The position numbers were made by a program, and so were the translations under genes. The notes under the pieces were generated by a model. It was not told the DNA's origin, made no database searches, and worked only from the letters and a program-made list of their open reading frames with translations. DNA of 39,457 nucleotides from Candidatus Obscuribacterales bacterium. GTDB taxonomy: Bacteria; Cyanobacteriota; Vampirovibrionia; Obscuribacterales; Obscuribacteraceae. Of this stretch, positions 1 to 9,078 are shown piece by piece. The stretch covers positions 1-39,457 of the forward strand of contig JAKFUT010000185.1 of NCBI GenBank assembly GCA_021732565.1. The letters are read 5' to 3'. The first letter of the stretch is position 1, and each line of letters starts with the position of its first letter.

Positions 1-215
1 GGCGACGAATGCTTCTTTTCGCCTGCGACAACTGTTTATCCGGGCAGTTTCCTGTAACGAAAACAGAATTGCCACGGATTGGGCTATCGCCAAAAACAGT
101 CGTTCAAGTTGGCTTTATTAGCGTTCTTCATTGTTTTCTACTTTGCGAACAAATGCTTGAAGGATTGATCTACCGGTGCCATACAGTTCATTCGATCGCT
201 CCCGCACTGCATAAT

Positions 216-611
216 TCATATACTCAGTCCTCCGAATCTGTGTAAACGTATTCGTCTTAAACGGATTTTGTTGCTATAGGAGAATCGACCCGCTCTCTGC
301 GCTTTACGGCCGGACATGTCTTGGGGTCCCGATTTGTTACCTGCGCTGTTCCAGGCTGTGAGCCCGGGGGTGTCGGCTTCAGCCTCTTCGGTAGATTCTG
401 CTTGGGTTGACTGTAGGCTGTAATCAGTGGCGCAGCATGCAATGCACAGCGCGTTGGCGACTGCCGGTGTCTTCATTCTTATCAACGGCAATTTGAATAA
501 GCGAATGGTTGTCTTCACCGCATTTAGTGTCAATTTTCGAAACAGGCTCATGTCGTCGTTTTTTGCGTGCAAGTTCGATTTTGCGGTGGTCGGCGGGTAT
601 ATGTTGTTCAT
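216..611 (-). CDS. Small hypothetical protein, 131 aa
   Basis: I do not recognise this protein. The start at 611 is chosen because a perfect AAAGGAGGT Shine-Dalgarno sequence lies 4-5 nt upstream on the minus strand; the open frame extends 14 codons further but without a ribosome site. The product (MNNIYPPTTAKSN...) has a basic N-terminal half, a short Cys/Ala-rich weakly hydrophobic stretch near residues 47-60, an acidic Glu/Ala patch, and an Arg-rich C-terminus. There is no clear signal peptide or domain. It is divergent from the ABC export operon that starts at 747. The strong ribosome site is the main argument that it is translated; composition gives little support. Confidence 0.45.
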   Translation of the reverse strand: MNNIYPPTTAKSNLHAKNDDMSLFRKLTLNAVKTTIRLFKLPLIRMKTPAVANALCIACCATDYSLQSTQAESTEEAEADTPGLTAWNSAGNKSGPQDMSGRKAQRAGRFSYSNKIRLRRIRLHRFGGLSI

Positions 612-746
612 ACAGACCTCCTTTTGCTTCGAGACGCAACTTTGCTCCTCCACATGTGTCTACGTAAAGTGAGTCCAAAAAGTTCAAAAATTTTGGCTGC
701 TTGATAAGTAGAAAAAAAGAATTTCATCTTCCTGGCTTTGACTGAA

Positions 747-2105
747 ATGGCAGACACCCGTCCCGGAAAACGCAAACAACCAACCATCCTGCTGCTTGTA
801 ATCCTGTTGCCGTTGGCAATTTGGTTTGCCGCGGATCAGTGGCTATATGACATGTCAAAGCGACCTGTCACAGTTACTGGAACGATTCAGGCCCGTGAGA
901 TACCTCTAGCTTCCAAGGTGGGAGGGCGTATCCGGCGAGTCTATGTTGGCGAAGGCGATCATGTGAAAACGGGCGAAGTGCTGGTTGAATTTGATTTGCC
1001 GGAGCTTGAGGCAAAACGTGCGCAGATGGCCGCTGTTGTCGGGCGAAATGAAGCAACCCTGCTTGAGCTTCGCAACGGATCGCGCGCAGAAGAAATTCAA
1101 CAGGCAGAAGCCAGAATGGGAGCCGCCCGTGCACGATATGAAATGTTGAAGGGTGGCTATCGCCATGAAGATATTCAAAAGTCGGTGGATCAGCGGCAAG
1201 AAGCTGAGGCAATGCTTCAGCTTCATGTTTCTGGCAGTCGGAAGGAAGAAATCGAGCAGTCTCTTAACAACATGGAGCAAGCCCGCCTGCACGCCGATTG
1301 GTTGAAAAAAGACTTTGAACGATATCGCGGACTGGCTCAGCAAGGCGCAGTCTCAAGCCGGGAAGCCGAACAGTTGCAGAATCAATATGACCAAGCGGAA
1401 GAAGCGTTTCAGGCTGCCGACGCGCAGTACAGTAAACTGAAAGCAGGGTTTCGTCCTGAAGAAATTGCTGCGGCACGAGCGCGCATGGAAGCGGCACGAA
1501 GGCAAGAATCAGCGATGAAGTCAGGCCCGCGGCGGGAAGAAATTGCTGTTGCTGCAAAAGAGTTTGAACAGGCTTCGGCTCAGCACCGGTTACTCAAGAA
1601 GGGAACTCGCGCTGAGGTAATTCAGCGAGCCGAGGCCGAGTTAGACCAGGCTAAGGCTCAACTCGCTGAGATTGAAGCGCAGGTGGTCGAGCGTAAAATC
1701 GTGTCGCCGGCAGATGCTGAAGTAAGCGTGATGGATCTACATGCCGGGGAAGTGCTGGCAGTTGGAAAGACTCTCGCGACGCTCACTCGCCTCGATGATT
1801 TGTGGACCCGAGTGTACATACCGGAGCGACAACTTGCGCGCGTCAGGGTGGGTCAGAAAGTGAAGGTACGAGCGGATGCTTACCCCGCTAGAGAATTTCA
1901 GGGAACGGTGGTTCAAATTCCACCTCAAGCCGAGTTTACCCCGAGAAATGTGCAGACTCCGGAAGAGAGAAGTGCTCAGGTATTTGCGATAAAGATTCGC
2001 ATTGATAACAATAACCTTGTGTTGCGTGGTGGCATGAATGCGGAGGTGACCTTACCGCCGGTTGGGCAGGGGCAGTCCATGGCGGGAGCAGGGCGGGTGA
2101 AGTGA
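747..2105 (+). CDS. HlyD/YbhG-type periplasmic adaptor of an ABC exporter
   Basis: This is a membrane-fusion (adaptor) protein that should link an inner-membrane ABC-2 exporter to the periplasm. It has one N-terminal transmembrane segment (about residues 13-30), a biotinyl-lipoyl half-motif (about 42-80), a long alpha-helical hairpin (about 85-320), the second lipoyl half, and a beta-barrel domain around GMNAEVTLP near the C-terminus. The hairpin tip reads ERYRGLAQQGAVSSREAEQ, typical of TolC-contacting adaptors. The hairpin carries six copies of a G-x-R-x-E-E-I motif spaced exactly 26 residues apart, three per arm. ATG 747 is preferred over an in-frame TTG at 738; neither has a strong ribosome site. 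The stop overlaps the ATPase start by 4 nt. The transported substrate is unknown. Confidence 0.88.
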   Translation: MADTRPGKRKQPTILLLVILLPLAIWFAADQWLYDMSKRPVTVTGTIQAREIPLASKVGGRIRRVYVGEGDHVKTGEVLVEFDLPELEAKRAQMAAVVGRNEATLLELRNGSRAEEIQQAEARMGAARARYEMLKGGYRHEDIQKSVDQRQEAEAMLQLHVSGSRKEEIEQSLNNMEQARLHADWLKKDFERYRGLAQQGAVSSREAEQLQNQYDQAEEAFQAADAQYSKLKAGFRPEEIAAARARMEAARRQESAMKSGPRREEIAVAAKEFEQASAQHRLLKKGTRAEVIQRAEAELDQAKAQLAEIEAQVVERKIVSPADAEVSVMDLHAGEVLAVGKTLATLTRLDDLWTRVYIPERQLARVRVGQKVKVRADAYPAREFQGTVVQIPPQAEFTPRNVQTPEERSAQVFAIKIRIDNNNLVLRGGMNAEVTLPPVGQGQSMAGAGRVK

Positions 2106-3058
2106 GCGGTGCTGTCATACTGGAAAATCTTACTAAGAAGTATGGCGATCGTACCGTTGTAGATCACTTAAGTTTTGAGGTAGAGCGCGGTGAAATCTTT
2201 GGCTACCTCGGACCGAACGGTTCAGGCAAGACTACTACAATTAAGATGTTATGCGGTCTCGTTGCACCGACGGAGGGCACTGCTCGGGTAAATGGATTCG
2301 ACGTGCGGACCAGTGCCGATCAAATTCGCATGAGCATCGGGTACATGTCTCAGCAATTTAGTTTGTATCGTACGCTCACTGTAAAACAGAATCTGGATTT
2401 TTATGCAGAATTATATGGATTGAAAGGTAGCATTGCGGCCAGACGCAAGGAACAAGTTATTGAGATTACCGGGCTGAATGAGTATCGGCAAAGAAAAGCG
2501 GCCGAACTGTCCGGGGGCTGGAAGCAGCGACTCGCATTGGCTTGTGCAATTGTGCATCAACCACCCATCGTGTTTCTAGACGAACCGACCGCTGGAATTG
2601 ATCCTGTAGCCCGCAGAGCACTCTGGGATTTACTGTTCTCTCTTGCCGGTTCGGGAATTACGTTCTTTGTCACCACTCACTATATGGACGAGGCCGAGCG
2701 CTGTAGTACGGTCGGTTATATATATCAAAGTAAGCTGATAGCGCTGGGGAAAATTGATGAACTGCGCCAATTGCCGGTGGTCGATGATCCGAATTTTAGA
2801 CACTTTGAACTGAGCTGCCCGAAAATTATGCAAAGCTTCCAATTCTTTCGATCGAGAGAGTATGTGCGCGACGTAACTATCTTTGGTCGCACTCTTCACA
2901 TTGTGGTGCCAGAAAGAGTTACCATTGCCGACCTGATGGAAGAAATTAATCGCACCGATTTGCAAATTACTGATATTCGCCCTATTAAACCTTCGCTGGA
3001 GGATGTATTTGTGACGCTTACCGAACGCGAAGACAGCAAGCGAGAGGCTCGATCATGA
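2102..3058 (+). CDS. ABC transporter ATP-binding protein (YbhF/CcmA-like)
   Basis: This is the nucleotide-binding subunit, expected to hydrolyse ATP at the inner membrane to drive the ABC-2 permease that follows. Visible motifs are Walker A (GPNGSGKTTT, about residues 38-47), the Q-loop (SQQFSLYRTL), the signature (LSGGWKQR), Walker B with catalytic Glu (IVFLDEPTAGIDP) and the switch His (TTHYMDEAE). The roughly 100-residue C-terminal extension is typical of ABC-2 drug exporters. The gene begins with GTG overlapping the adaptor stop (GTGA) and ends overlapping the permease start (ATGA), so all three genes are translationally coupled. E. coli YbhF carries two fused ATPase domains; this protein has one. 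Confidence 0.95.
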   Translation: MSGAVILENLTKKYGDRTVVDHLSFEVERGEIFGYLGPNGSGKTTTIKMLCGLVAPTEGTARVNGFDVRTSADQIRMSIGYMSQQFSLYRTLTVKQNLDFYAELYGLKGSIAARRKEQVIEITGLNEYRQRKAAELSGGWKQRLALACAIVHQPPIVFLDEPTAGIDPVARRALWDLLFSLAGSGITFFVTTHYMDEAERCSTVGYIYQSKLIALGKIDELRQLPVVDDPNFRHFELSCPKIMQSFQFFRSREYVRDVTIFGRTLHIVVPERVTIADLMEEINRTDLQITDIRPIKPSLEDVFVTLTEREDSKREARS

Positions 3059-4278
3059 GTTCTGAAAGTGTCGACGACCCGCACAGCGAATCAGAAAATT
3101 TCACCGAATTTGATCGTCCTCAACCAGAGCAGTTTCGCTTTGCAAATTGGGCAGAGAGAACCTTTTGGGGCTATCGCGCGGTGATGATTAAAGAGTGGAT
3201 CGAAGTACTCAACGATAAGTTTACTCTGGCGATCATATTGTGCGTTCCAATAGTTCAGATGATTATCTATGGATTTGGAGTTAGCTTTGATGTTCGTCAA
3301 ATAAGCACCGTGGTGGTTGATGAAGATCATCGAGCGCAATCTCAAATATTTCTTGATGAACTCAATGGTACCGACTACTTTCACATCGTTCGCCGAGCCT
3401 CATCGAGGGAGGAGGCCGTGAGAGCCATCGTGGCCGGTAGTGCAAGGGTAGCCATCATAATCCCCCCGAATTTTTCAAACAAAATCGAAAAAAATGTGCC
3501 AGCGCAGATTCAGGTCTTAATTGATGGATCCGACTCCACCGTAGCCACTGCAGTTGGCAACGCCGCAATTGCCACCGGGCAAAACCGATCAATTGAAATC
3601 ATGCGCGAACTGTTGAATGTGTCGGCAATGCAAAATCCTGTGGATGTGCGCACTCGCATGCTCTTCAATCCTGATGTGCGGACAACTAACTTCATTCTTC
3701 CAGGTCTTGTGGGGTTCATGGCACAAACAATTACGTTGTTTCTTACCGTTAATTCGATTGTAAAAGAGCGGGAGGTTGGAACGCTGGAACAGTTGCTGGT
3801 CACCCCGGTTCGACCGCTGGGTCTGATGGTAGGAAAACTAATTCCTTACGGCATAATCGGCTTTATTGGCACGAATCTACTTCTAGGCGCAATGGTGCTG
3901 GTGTTCAGTGTTCCGATTGCGGGCAATCTGTTTTTGCTTGAGGTGTGTATAGCCATTTTTGTCTTTGTCGCACTATCCATAGGAATTCTAATATCTACCG
4001 TGTCCACAAATCAGGCGCAGGCCATGCACGTTGCTTCTTTCGTTCTGATTCCCTCGGTGCTTCTCTCGGGGTTTATCTTTCCGCGTGAATCCATGCCGCC
4101 GATACTCAATTGGTTGGGGTACACCATTCCCTTGACATATTTCTTGCAGATTCAGCGAGGGATAGTTCTTCGAGCTGCGGGGCTGGAAGATCTCTGGCAA
4201 TGGATTTTGGCCCTGTTGCTGTTTGGTGTGCTGTTACTTTGGCTAAGTGTGAAAAGATTTCGAACCACGGTGGGCTAA
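3055..4278 (+). CDS. ABC-2 type permease (YbhS/YbhR-like)
   Basis: This is the membrane subunit of the export system, 407 aa. It has a cytoplasmic N-terminus of about 50 residues, a first transmembrane helix (about 57-76), a large extracytoplasmic loop (about 78-215) typical of the ABC2_membrane_3 family, and five or six hydrophobic helices between about 215 and 400. The motif KEREVGTLEQLLVTPVRP after the first helix of the C-terminal bundle is diagnostic of this family. E. coli has two permeases (YbhS and YbhR); only one is present here, so the pump may work as a homodimer. No outer-membrane TolC-like gene is adjacent. It ends the operon; no obvious terminator hairpin follows. Confidence 0.93.
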   Translation: MSSESVDDPHSESENFTEFDRPQPEQFRFANWAERTFWGYRAVMIKEWIEVLNDKFTLAIILCVPIVQMIIYGFGVSFDVRQISTVVVDEDHRAQSQIFLDELNGTDYFHIVRRASSREEAVRAIVAGSARVAIIIPPNFSNKIEKNVPAQIQVLIDGSDSTVATAVGNAAIATGQNRSIEIMRELLNVSAMQNPVDVRTRMLFNPDVRTTNFILPGLVGFMAQTITLFLTVNSIVKEREVGTLEQLLVTPVRPLGLMVGKLIPYGIIGFIGTNLLLGAMVLVFSVPIAGNLFLLEVCIAIFVFVALSIGILISTVSTNQAQAMHVASFVLIPSVLLSGFIFPRESMPPILNWLGYTIPLTYFLQIQRGIVLRAAGLEDLWQWILALLLFGVLLLWLSVKRFRTTVG

Positions 4279-4414
4279 GTAATCATCAATGGCTGCCGCT
4301 TCATCCTTGCGATGATTCCCGGCTACCAGACTCAGCAGCACTGTACAGATCCGTGCGATGGGTTACCTGGTTCCAATTCCCTTTGTCTTTCCTGTTAGTC
4401 CGGTCAATGTCGTC

Positions 4415-4747
4415 CTACTTGCCGCCGTTATTGTCCAAAACCGGACCCATCGCAGACATTATAGTTAGGGCAGCCGGTCCTAACATCGGAACGAGGAGTA
4501 GTGTGGTCGTGGTGAAAACTGCAAATATTGTAATCACGATTTTGAGCGCTCGATGCAAATTAAGCAGACCTGTGCCAGCGGCGCCCATGCAGGCGCCTGT
4601 GTGGACGATATACAGACCGATGATCAGCAAACGAGCTATCGGATGGTTAAGGAAGGGAATGATGTAGCCTGGTGTTGCGACGTAGGTGAGACATATAACG
4701 CAAAAAGGTAGCAACCATAAGGTCAGCGCCAGAATTACCATTCTCAT
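4415..4747 (-). CDS. Small integral membrane protein, 110 aa
   Basis: No family is recognised. The start at 4747 is chosen because a GAAGGGG ribosome site lies 8 nt upstream and the protein then opens with a hydrophobic helix. Three probable transmembrane segments are visible at about residues 3-24, 36-58 and 66-96, separated by short loops (TYVATPGYIIPFLNHP and LNLHRALK). The C-terminus is short and polar (DNNGGK). It converges on the ABC export operon, whose stop lies 136 nt away. The hydrophobic periodicity makes a chance frame unlikely, but the function is unknown. Confidence 0.55.
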   Translation of the reverse strand: MRMVILALTLWLLPFCVICLTYVATPGYIIPFLNHPIARLLIIGLYIVHTGACMGAAGTGLLNLHRALKIVITIFAVFTTTTLLLVPMLGPAALTIMSAMGPVLDNNGGK

Positions 4748-5465
4748 AGAAGTCGCCCCTTCAATTATGCAGCACTCACACCGACATTTTATCAGCAATA
4801 TCATGCTACCGATAGTCCACTGGTTCACGAGTTCACGAAGCGAAGATAAGCGATCTTCGTAGTCTTAGCGCATTAGCCAACCTGATGAGCATTCTTGTGC
4901 AACCCTGTGGACCACCGGTCACTAGCGTCGGGTCGTCATGGTGCACCACTAGTTGTTGGCTGTCGCTTCCAAAAGTCTTTCATTCCAGTGAATGATGGGC
5001 ACCGGCGTTAGTTGATTGGCATTGCGCAAGAACAATTGTGCTAGAGCCCCTTCGCCTTGGGAATGCCGGGAGCCTGAGCCGAACGGATCGCAAGACCGGT
5101 CTTTGTCCACTGGCATTCAACTTTGGACGTCATTGCTGTGCTCGTTCGCTTTCTCCGCTACAAGCAAACTGGTGCGTCTACTCTAGATTCTCCAGACAGA
5201 GTACTCTTGCAGAATCTTGCAAGCACCGTATATGGTTAATCTGATACATCACCGTTGTTGTGATAAAGTTACCGAGAAGCCTCGGTGGACTATGCCACAA
5301 GTGAAAATGGTTGAACGAGTTTCGAAAAAGATGGAGGCGGAGAAATTAGCGCCCGCCCGGCATCTTGAATGAAAATGGAACGGACCTATTTGTCCAGGCA
5401 TCTTCGAATTTTGAACTTATCACATCAGCCTTAGAGTTGAAACAAGGATCAAACAAGCAGAAGTC
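4748..5465. other. Long intergenic region, no gene seen
   Basis: I find no convincing coding frame in this gap of about 720 bases. A short perfect hairpin occurs at 5271-5286 (ACCGAG, loop AAGC, CTCGGT), with no T-tract after it. The final 200 bases presumably hold the promoter of the TPR gene at 5466, but no hexamer pair is strong enough to call. Confidence 0.4.
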
Positions 5466-6476
5466 ATGAATCAGAAAGCTATTCAGAGCGCCGACAACCC
5501 TGCAAGCGCAGGCTCCGCTACACCTGCCCGCGGCAAAAAGAGTATCGTTTTAGTGATACTCATAGTGACCATTGCGCTGGCCCTTTCGCTCGGTGTTATT
5601 TGGATGAGTGTGCGGGGAACTTTCACTGAGGATGCCCTGCTCTGCGACTCCGTGTCGAAAGAATTTGAGTTGGGAATTTGGAATTTCTTTCCTTCGTTCA
5701 TGGCTCAATGCGAAAAAGGAGTGCGGCTCTCAGTCACTCAGCCTGTCAGGGCTGAAAAATTGATGCTGGAAGCGCAGGAGCGTGCCGTGGCGGCCAGAGC
5801 CGCCTGGTGGGAGTTGCTGGAAATTCACTACAGGCTGGGAAAGTTCTACTATCAACAACAACGCGACAAGGACGCCATTGACGTGCTTCAACGAGCCCTT
5901 TCCGATCTTAATGACTCGGGACAAGTGGGCGACAAAATGCTCCGTAACGGCAGTATCCACCAGCTATTGGCGAATGCTTATCTTCGATCTCATGATGCCG
6001 CCAATAGCGTACGAAATAGTAATGCGGCCATAACGATTTTGGGCAACAGTGCACGCAATACTGGCGCCAATTACGATGGCAATGCTTTTAACAGCTATGT
6101 TTTACTGGCACAGGCACAGACCGAGTTAGGAGAATTGAATGAAGCGATGGTTTCTCTAAATTCTGCTCGTGCAATTGTATTGCCGAGCGGAACGAGACCC
6201 TCGAAGGACCTTCTGCTGAAGGTGGACAAATTGTTAGCTACAGCAAAGATACAGATGAAACAGTACGAAGGAGCATACCCTCTGATTGATGAAATCTTTC
6301 GGTTGGCGAAGGATGAATTGACATTGGAAAAGGGGGTGGAACTCTGCGTTGCAGCCCTTAAGGGCGAAAAAAATATCGCAGACAGTGGTAAAAAGTTTAT
6401 TCAACTGGCCCGCTATCGATGGGACGACGATGTTTTAAAACGGATCAGTCGTAAGTTTCCTGAATTGTCCCGGTAG
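5466..6476 (+). CDS. Membrane-anchored TPR-repeat protein, 336 aa
   Basis: The protein has a polar N-terminus, one transmembrane helix (about residues 26-48) and an extracytoplasmic alpha-helical domain. TPR-like helix pairs are recognisable around HYRLGKFYYQQQRDKDAIDVLQRAL, HQLLANAYLRSHDAANSVRNSNAAI and YVLLAQAQTELGELNEAMVSLNSARAI. The TPR scaffold suggests a protein-binding role at the envelope; no catalytic motif is seen. The ribosome site upstream of ATG 5466 is weak (GCAGAAG). It stands alone, followed by a repeat-rich spacer and another TPR gene in the same direction, which may be functionally related. Confidence 0.75.
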   Translation: MNQKAIQSADNPASAGSATPARGKKSIVLVILIVTIALALSLGVIWMSVRGTFTEDALLCDSVSKEFELGIWNFFPSFMAQCEKGVRLSVTQPVRAEKLMLEAQERAVAARAAWWELLEIHYRLGKFYYQQQRDKDAIDVLQRALSDLNDSGQVGDKMLRNGSIHQLLANAYLRSHDAANSVRNSNAAITILGNSARNTGANYDGNAFNSYVLLAQAQTELGELNEAMVSLNSARAIVLPSGTRPSKDLLLKVDKLLATAKIQMKQYEGAYPLIDEIFRLAKDELTLEKGVELCVAALKGEKNIADSGKKFIQLARYRWDDDVLKRISRKFPELSR

Positions 6477-6571
6477 ACCCGGCGATGCAAGCCAGTAAAG
6501 TCGAGCACTAGAAGTGTTGCGTTTGGAGGAGATAGGTCAGCCATTCCCGGGTAAATAAGTTAGAGCAAGTG

Positions 6572-6733
6572 AGCGCCTCTGGCGCGAAAATGAGTGGCTA
6601 GCGAGGCCGAGGCTATGGAGGAGCCAGAGAGCGCATAAATTTAAAGCAAGTTTAGCGTTCGTCCGTGGCTAGCGTGGACGAGGCACGGAGCCGCATCAGA
6701 GCGCTCCGGCGCGAAAATGAGGTCTAGCGAAGT
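6572..6733 (+). repeat. Imperfect intergenic repeats
   Basis: The spacer between the two TPR genes contains related blocks. The word GGCGCGAAAATGAG occurs at 6580-6593 and again at 6708-6721. A second unit, GTGGCTAGCG-[A/T]GG-[C/A]-CGAGGC, occurs at 6594-6613 and 6664-6683, each followed by GGAG and AGAGCGC. TCTAGCG at 6723-6729 looks like a third, degraded copy. The blocks are 70-130 bp apart. They are not tandem satellites and no open frame spans them well. A small dispersed palindromic element family or a decayed duplicated leader are both possible. Confidence 0.5.
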
Positions 6734-6790
6734 GATCGCACTAATCCGCATTGAGAGCTTATTAACCATCTGACTGAGGCGTGACCGGAA

Positions 6791-7711
6791 ATGCTATCGA
6801 AGACAATGGTGTTAGCTTCCGGCCTGGCGCTAGTAACGGCATTACCGCTGGGGGCTTCGCCCCTTTCCGGTGGAGACCCGTATGAAATGGGCTGCAAGCT
6901 CTTTCAGGCTCGCAGCTTTAAGCAGGCGGCACAGATGTTTGAAACAGCCATGCGGCTGAATCCAGCCCATTCATCTGCTTTGTATTACGATGCGCTCTGC
7001 TATCAAAATTTGGGCGAGTCGGAGCACGCCAAAGCTCTTCACCAGCACGTCATCAATCTCTTCCCTTCCTCGCCGGCAGCCGCGCTAGCTCAAAAGGCCA
7101 TGGCTAAATTGGGACCAGCCAATGTTGCGGCAACTTTAACCAGGCTTTCCGCGCCCGGACCTGCAGCTGCTGCGCCCGCGGGACCTCGTCCGGAAATCGC
7201 AGTAGTGGATGCCGATCTCGCTAGCGCCTCGAATAATATCGCCAATAACAGAGAGGCTCTTGCCGAGCGAAGCTTTGGTGAAGCGGAAAGACATGCCGAA
7301 AAGCTAGGCGCAGCCCATCCTAAACTCGGCCAGGTGCTAGGCGCCATTGGAGATTACTGGGTGGCCAAAGGTGAGTTGGAGAAAGGTTTGAGGGCTTATC
7401 GCAAGGAACTTCAAATTAAAGAACGAACTTTAGACCGCAATAGCACGGAGCTTGCAGATTGCATGCTCCGGCAGGCTCCTGTATATGTAAATGATGGTCT
7501 GGCCGATGATGCCGAAAGGCTCCTCTCTAGATGCATGGATATCTACCAGAAAGCCTATGACGGCGATGAACGGTATCATAAAAACTCGAAAGCCGATCGC
7601 GATAAACTGATTGGCTCCATGGCGCAAATGGCGAATTGTTATCGCAAACAGAATAGATTCAGTGACGCCAAACAAATGGACGCACAGGTGGCACGGATGA
7701 GTGCGCCTTAA
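6791..7711 (+). CDS. Exported TPR-repeat protein, 306 aa
   Basis: The N-terminus is a good Sec signal peptide (about residues 1-22, ending GAS). Two TPR units follow directly (SFKQAAQMFETAMRLNPAHSSALYYDALCYQNLGESEHAKALHQ). An Ala/Pro/Gly-rich linker (about 115-138) leads to a second TPR block with Kinesin-light-chain-type repeats (AHPKLGQVLGAIGDYWVAKGELEKGLRAYRKELQIKE). This layout suggests a periplasmic scaffold protein. The ribosome site (GAGGCGTGA) is weak. No catalytic residues are seen. The gene is similar in style to the TPR protein upstream but not an obvious paralogue. Confidence 0.78.
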   Translation: MLSKTMVLASGLALVTALPLGASPLSGGDPYEMGCKLFQARSFKQAAQMFETAMRLNPAHSSALYYDALCYQNLGESEHAKALHQHVINLFPSSPAAALAQKAMAKLGPANVAATLTRLSAPGPAAAAPAGPRPEIAVVDADLASASNNIANNREALAERSFGEAERHAEKLGAAHPKLGQVLGAIGDYWVAKGELEKGLRAYRKELQIKERTLDRNSTELADCMLRQAPVYVNDGLADDAERLLSRCMDIYQKAYDGDERYHKNSKADRDKLIGSMAQMANCYRKQNRFSDAKQMDAQVARMSAP

Positions 7712-8253
7712 CGCCTGTGTGCGTCTCGTTCCGTTGCGTACGAGTTTGGGGTTCCCGTCCGACTCAATGGCAGGTAACCGCCGGTGTTTGGAACCGACTT
7801 CTGCGGAGTCTACGATTTGAGTACAGATTTTCCTGCAAAAGTTCTCAGATAGTATCTCGCCAGCCTAAGAAAAGCTGCACATGAGCTGATTGCCGGAGCG
7901 CATAAAACTCCTGCAGCGCTCATATCGACAGATCACGATTTGGTTCGGGCGCCCCTATAGTATGCCCCGTAAACGATCGGCGGATTAACAGTGCACGTTC
8001 GTGTTAGTGGAAATGTGTGGTTATCCGAGATTACCCGTGGTGTCGGTCGTGATCTGCGATGTTTTCTGTGGCAAACGTTCTGCGGACCTCTCGTCATACT
8101 GCTGATGGCCAATCGTTTGAGGATTGGAACATCAAAGGTCTATGTCCATTGCCAGCCTGAACGGCTGTTTGTCTGGTGACAGAAACTATGCGCGCGTTAA
8201 TCGCTTCCAGAGAAAGACCGCTAGTGTCAACCAACGATCTCACAAAGTGGAAA
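7712..8253. other. Intergenic region, nothing recognised
   Basis: I see no supportable gene in this gap of about 540 bases. A 62-codon plus-strand frame starting at 7991 has no ribosome site and no family resemblance. No strong terminator follows the TPR gene. Confidence 0.35.
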
Positions 8254-8586
8254 TCAGTTTGAGCGTTTCCATTTTACTCTTGCCTTAATGGTTCCGTCTC
8301 CTTTCAAAGACGCAAAAATCAGCTTGATGGCTTCTCCGCTTTCAACTTCCATCTTAAAACCCATCTCTATCTCAACTTCATCGGCGATCATCTGGCCTTG
8401 TTTCGACTGAGGCTCGGGAGGCTGAAAGTCAGCAAGAATCTGGTTCAATTTCTTGCCTACAGCAACGAGTTGCTCATCTGTTGCGTGAGCAACAGTTGAA
8501 GCAGAAGATCCCTGGTTAAACCCGGTACTACCGGCTTTTTTCGCGACGGGAAGCTCTACAACAACTGTGCACTTTTCTTCGCTCAT
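8254..8586 (-). CDS. Trypco1-like (CU044_2847-type) domain protein
   Basis: This protein has 110 residues. The start at 8586 is set by an AGAGGAGA ribosome site about 8 nt upstream; the frame continues upstream without support. The C-terminal half (about 62-110) reads ADEVEIEMGFKMEVESGEA followed by an alternating hydrophobic strand ending ARVKWKR. That matches the pattern of the trypsin-co-occurring domain 1: an N-terminal beta strand, a helix, then an E-V-E-[FM]-G-[LF]-K core and a terminal V-x-W strand. Trypco1 proteins are described in VMAP/trypsin-type NTPase conflict systems, where they accompany a protease effector. No trypsin-like or NTPase gene is visible here, so it may be an orphan or act with a distant partner. 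It is divergent from the TerD-family gene. The assignment is from memory of the family pattern. Confidence 0.6.
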   Translation of the reverse strand: MSEEKCTVVVELPVAKKAGSTGFNQGSSASTVAHATDEQLVAVGKKLNQILADFQPPEPQSKQGQMIADEVEIEMGFKMEVESGEAIKLIFASLKGDGTIKARVKWKRSN

Positions 8587-8976
8587 TTTTTCAATCTCCT
8601 CTGTTAAACCAAACCCGACCGAGCGGGAAAATTTCTCGTGTGTGCCACACTGTATCGAATTCGCGACAATATGATGTGATAACCACAATGACGAGGCGAT
8701 AGAATGATTTCACGTTGGTCGATTCAGTGGAATACCTGAACACATTAAATGTGAGCGCTGATGCTGATCCAGTTGCTGTGTCAATTCGCTGACACACTCT
8801 CGTGCCTGCTGGTCGCGGGCAGTTTGAAGAATTCCGGGGAGCAAAATTTCATCGACTGAGCAACCACCCGTTACTCTATGTTCCCGCACATTGGCGAATA
8901 AACAATTACTGGCCGCTAATAAAAGACCACGACTTGTCATCGCGGTTTCAATTCGTTGCCACGGTGGTATTAAATA

Positions 8977-9051
8977 GTGTCGCGGCTATGAGGGTTCTTC
9001 CTTCTCATCTTTTCAATGACTTAGAGTCCTTGCTTTCCGCGACACCTTTTT
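8977..9051 (+). terminator. Attenuator-like inverted repeat before the TerD-family gene
   Basis: A perfect 9-bp inverted repeat (GTGTCGCGG at 8977-8985 and CCGCGACAC at 9037-9045) encloses a 51-nt loop and is followed at once by C and six T (9046-9052). It ends 27 nt before the GTG start at 9079. The arrangement resembles an intrinsic terminator placed in a leader, but the long loop makes it uncertain. Confidence 0.4.
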
Positions 9052-9078
9052 TCTGGAGTACCAACCGAGGATCGTTCT

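Noticed and set aside
9..245. 78-codon plus-strand frame at the left edge
   Set aside because: No ribosome site, no family resemblance and an unusual Cys-rich composition; likely chance.
7991..8179. 62-codon plus-strand frame
   Set aside because: No ribosome site and no recognisable features.
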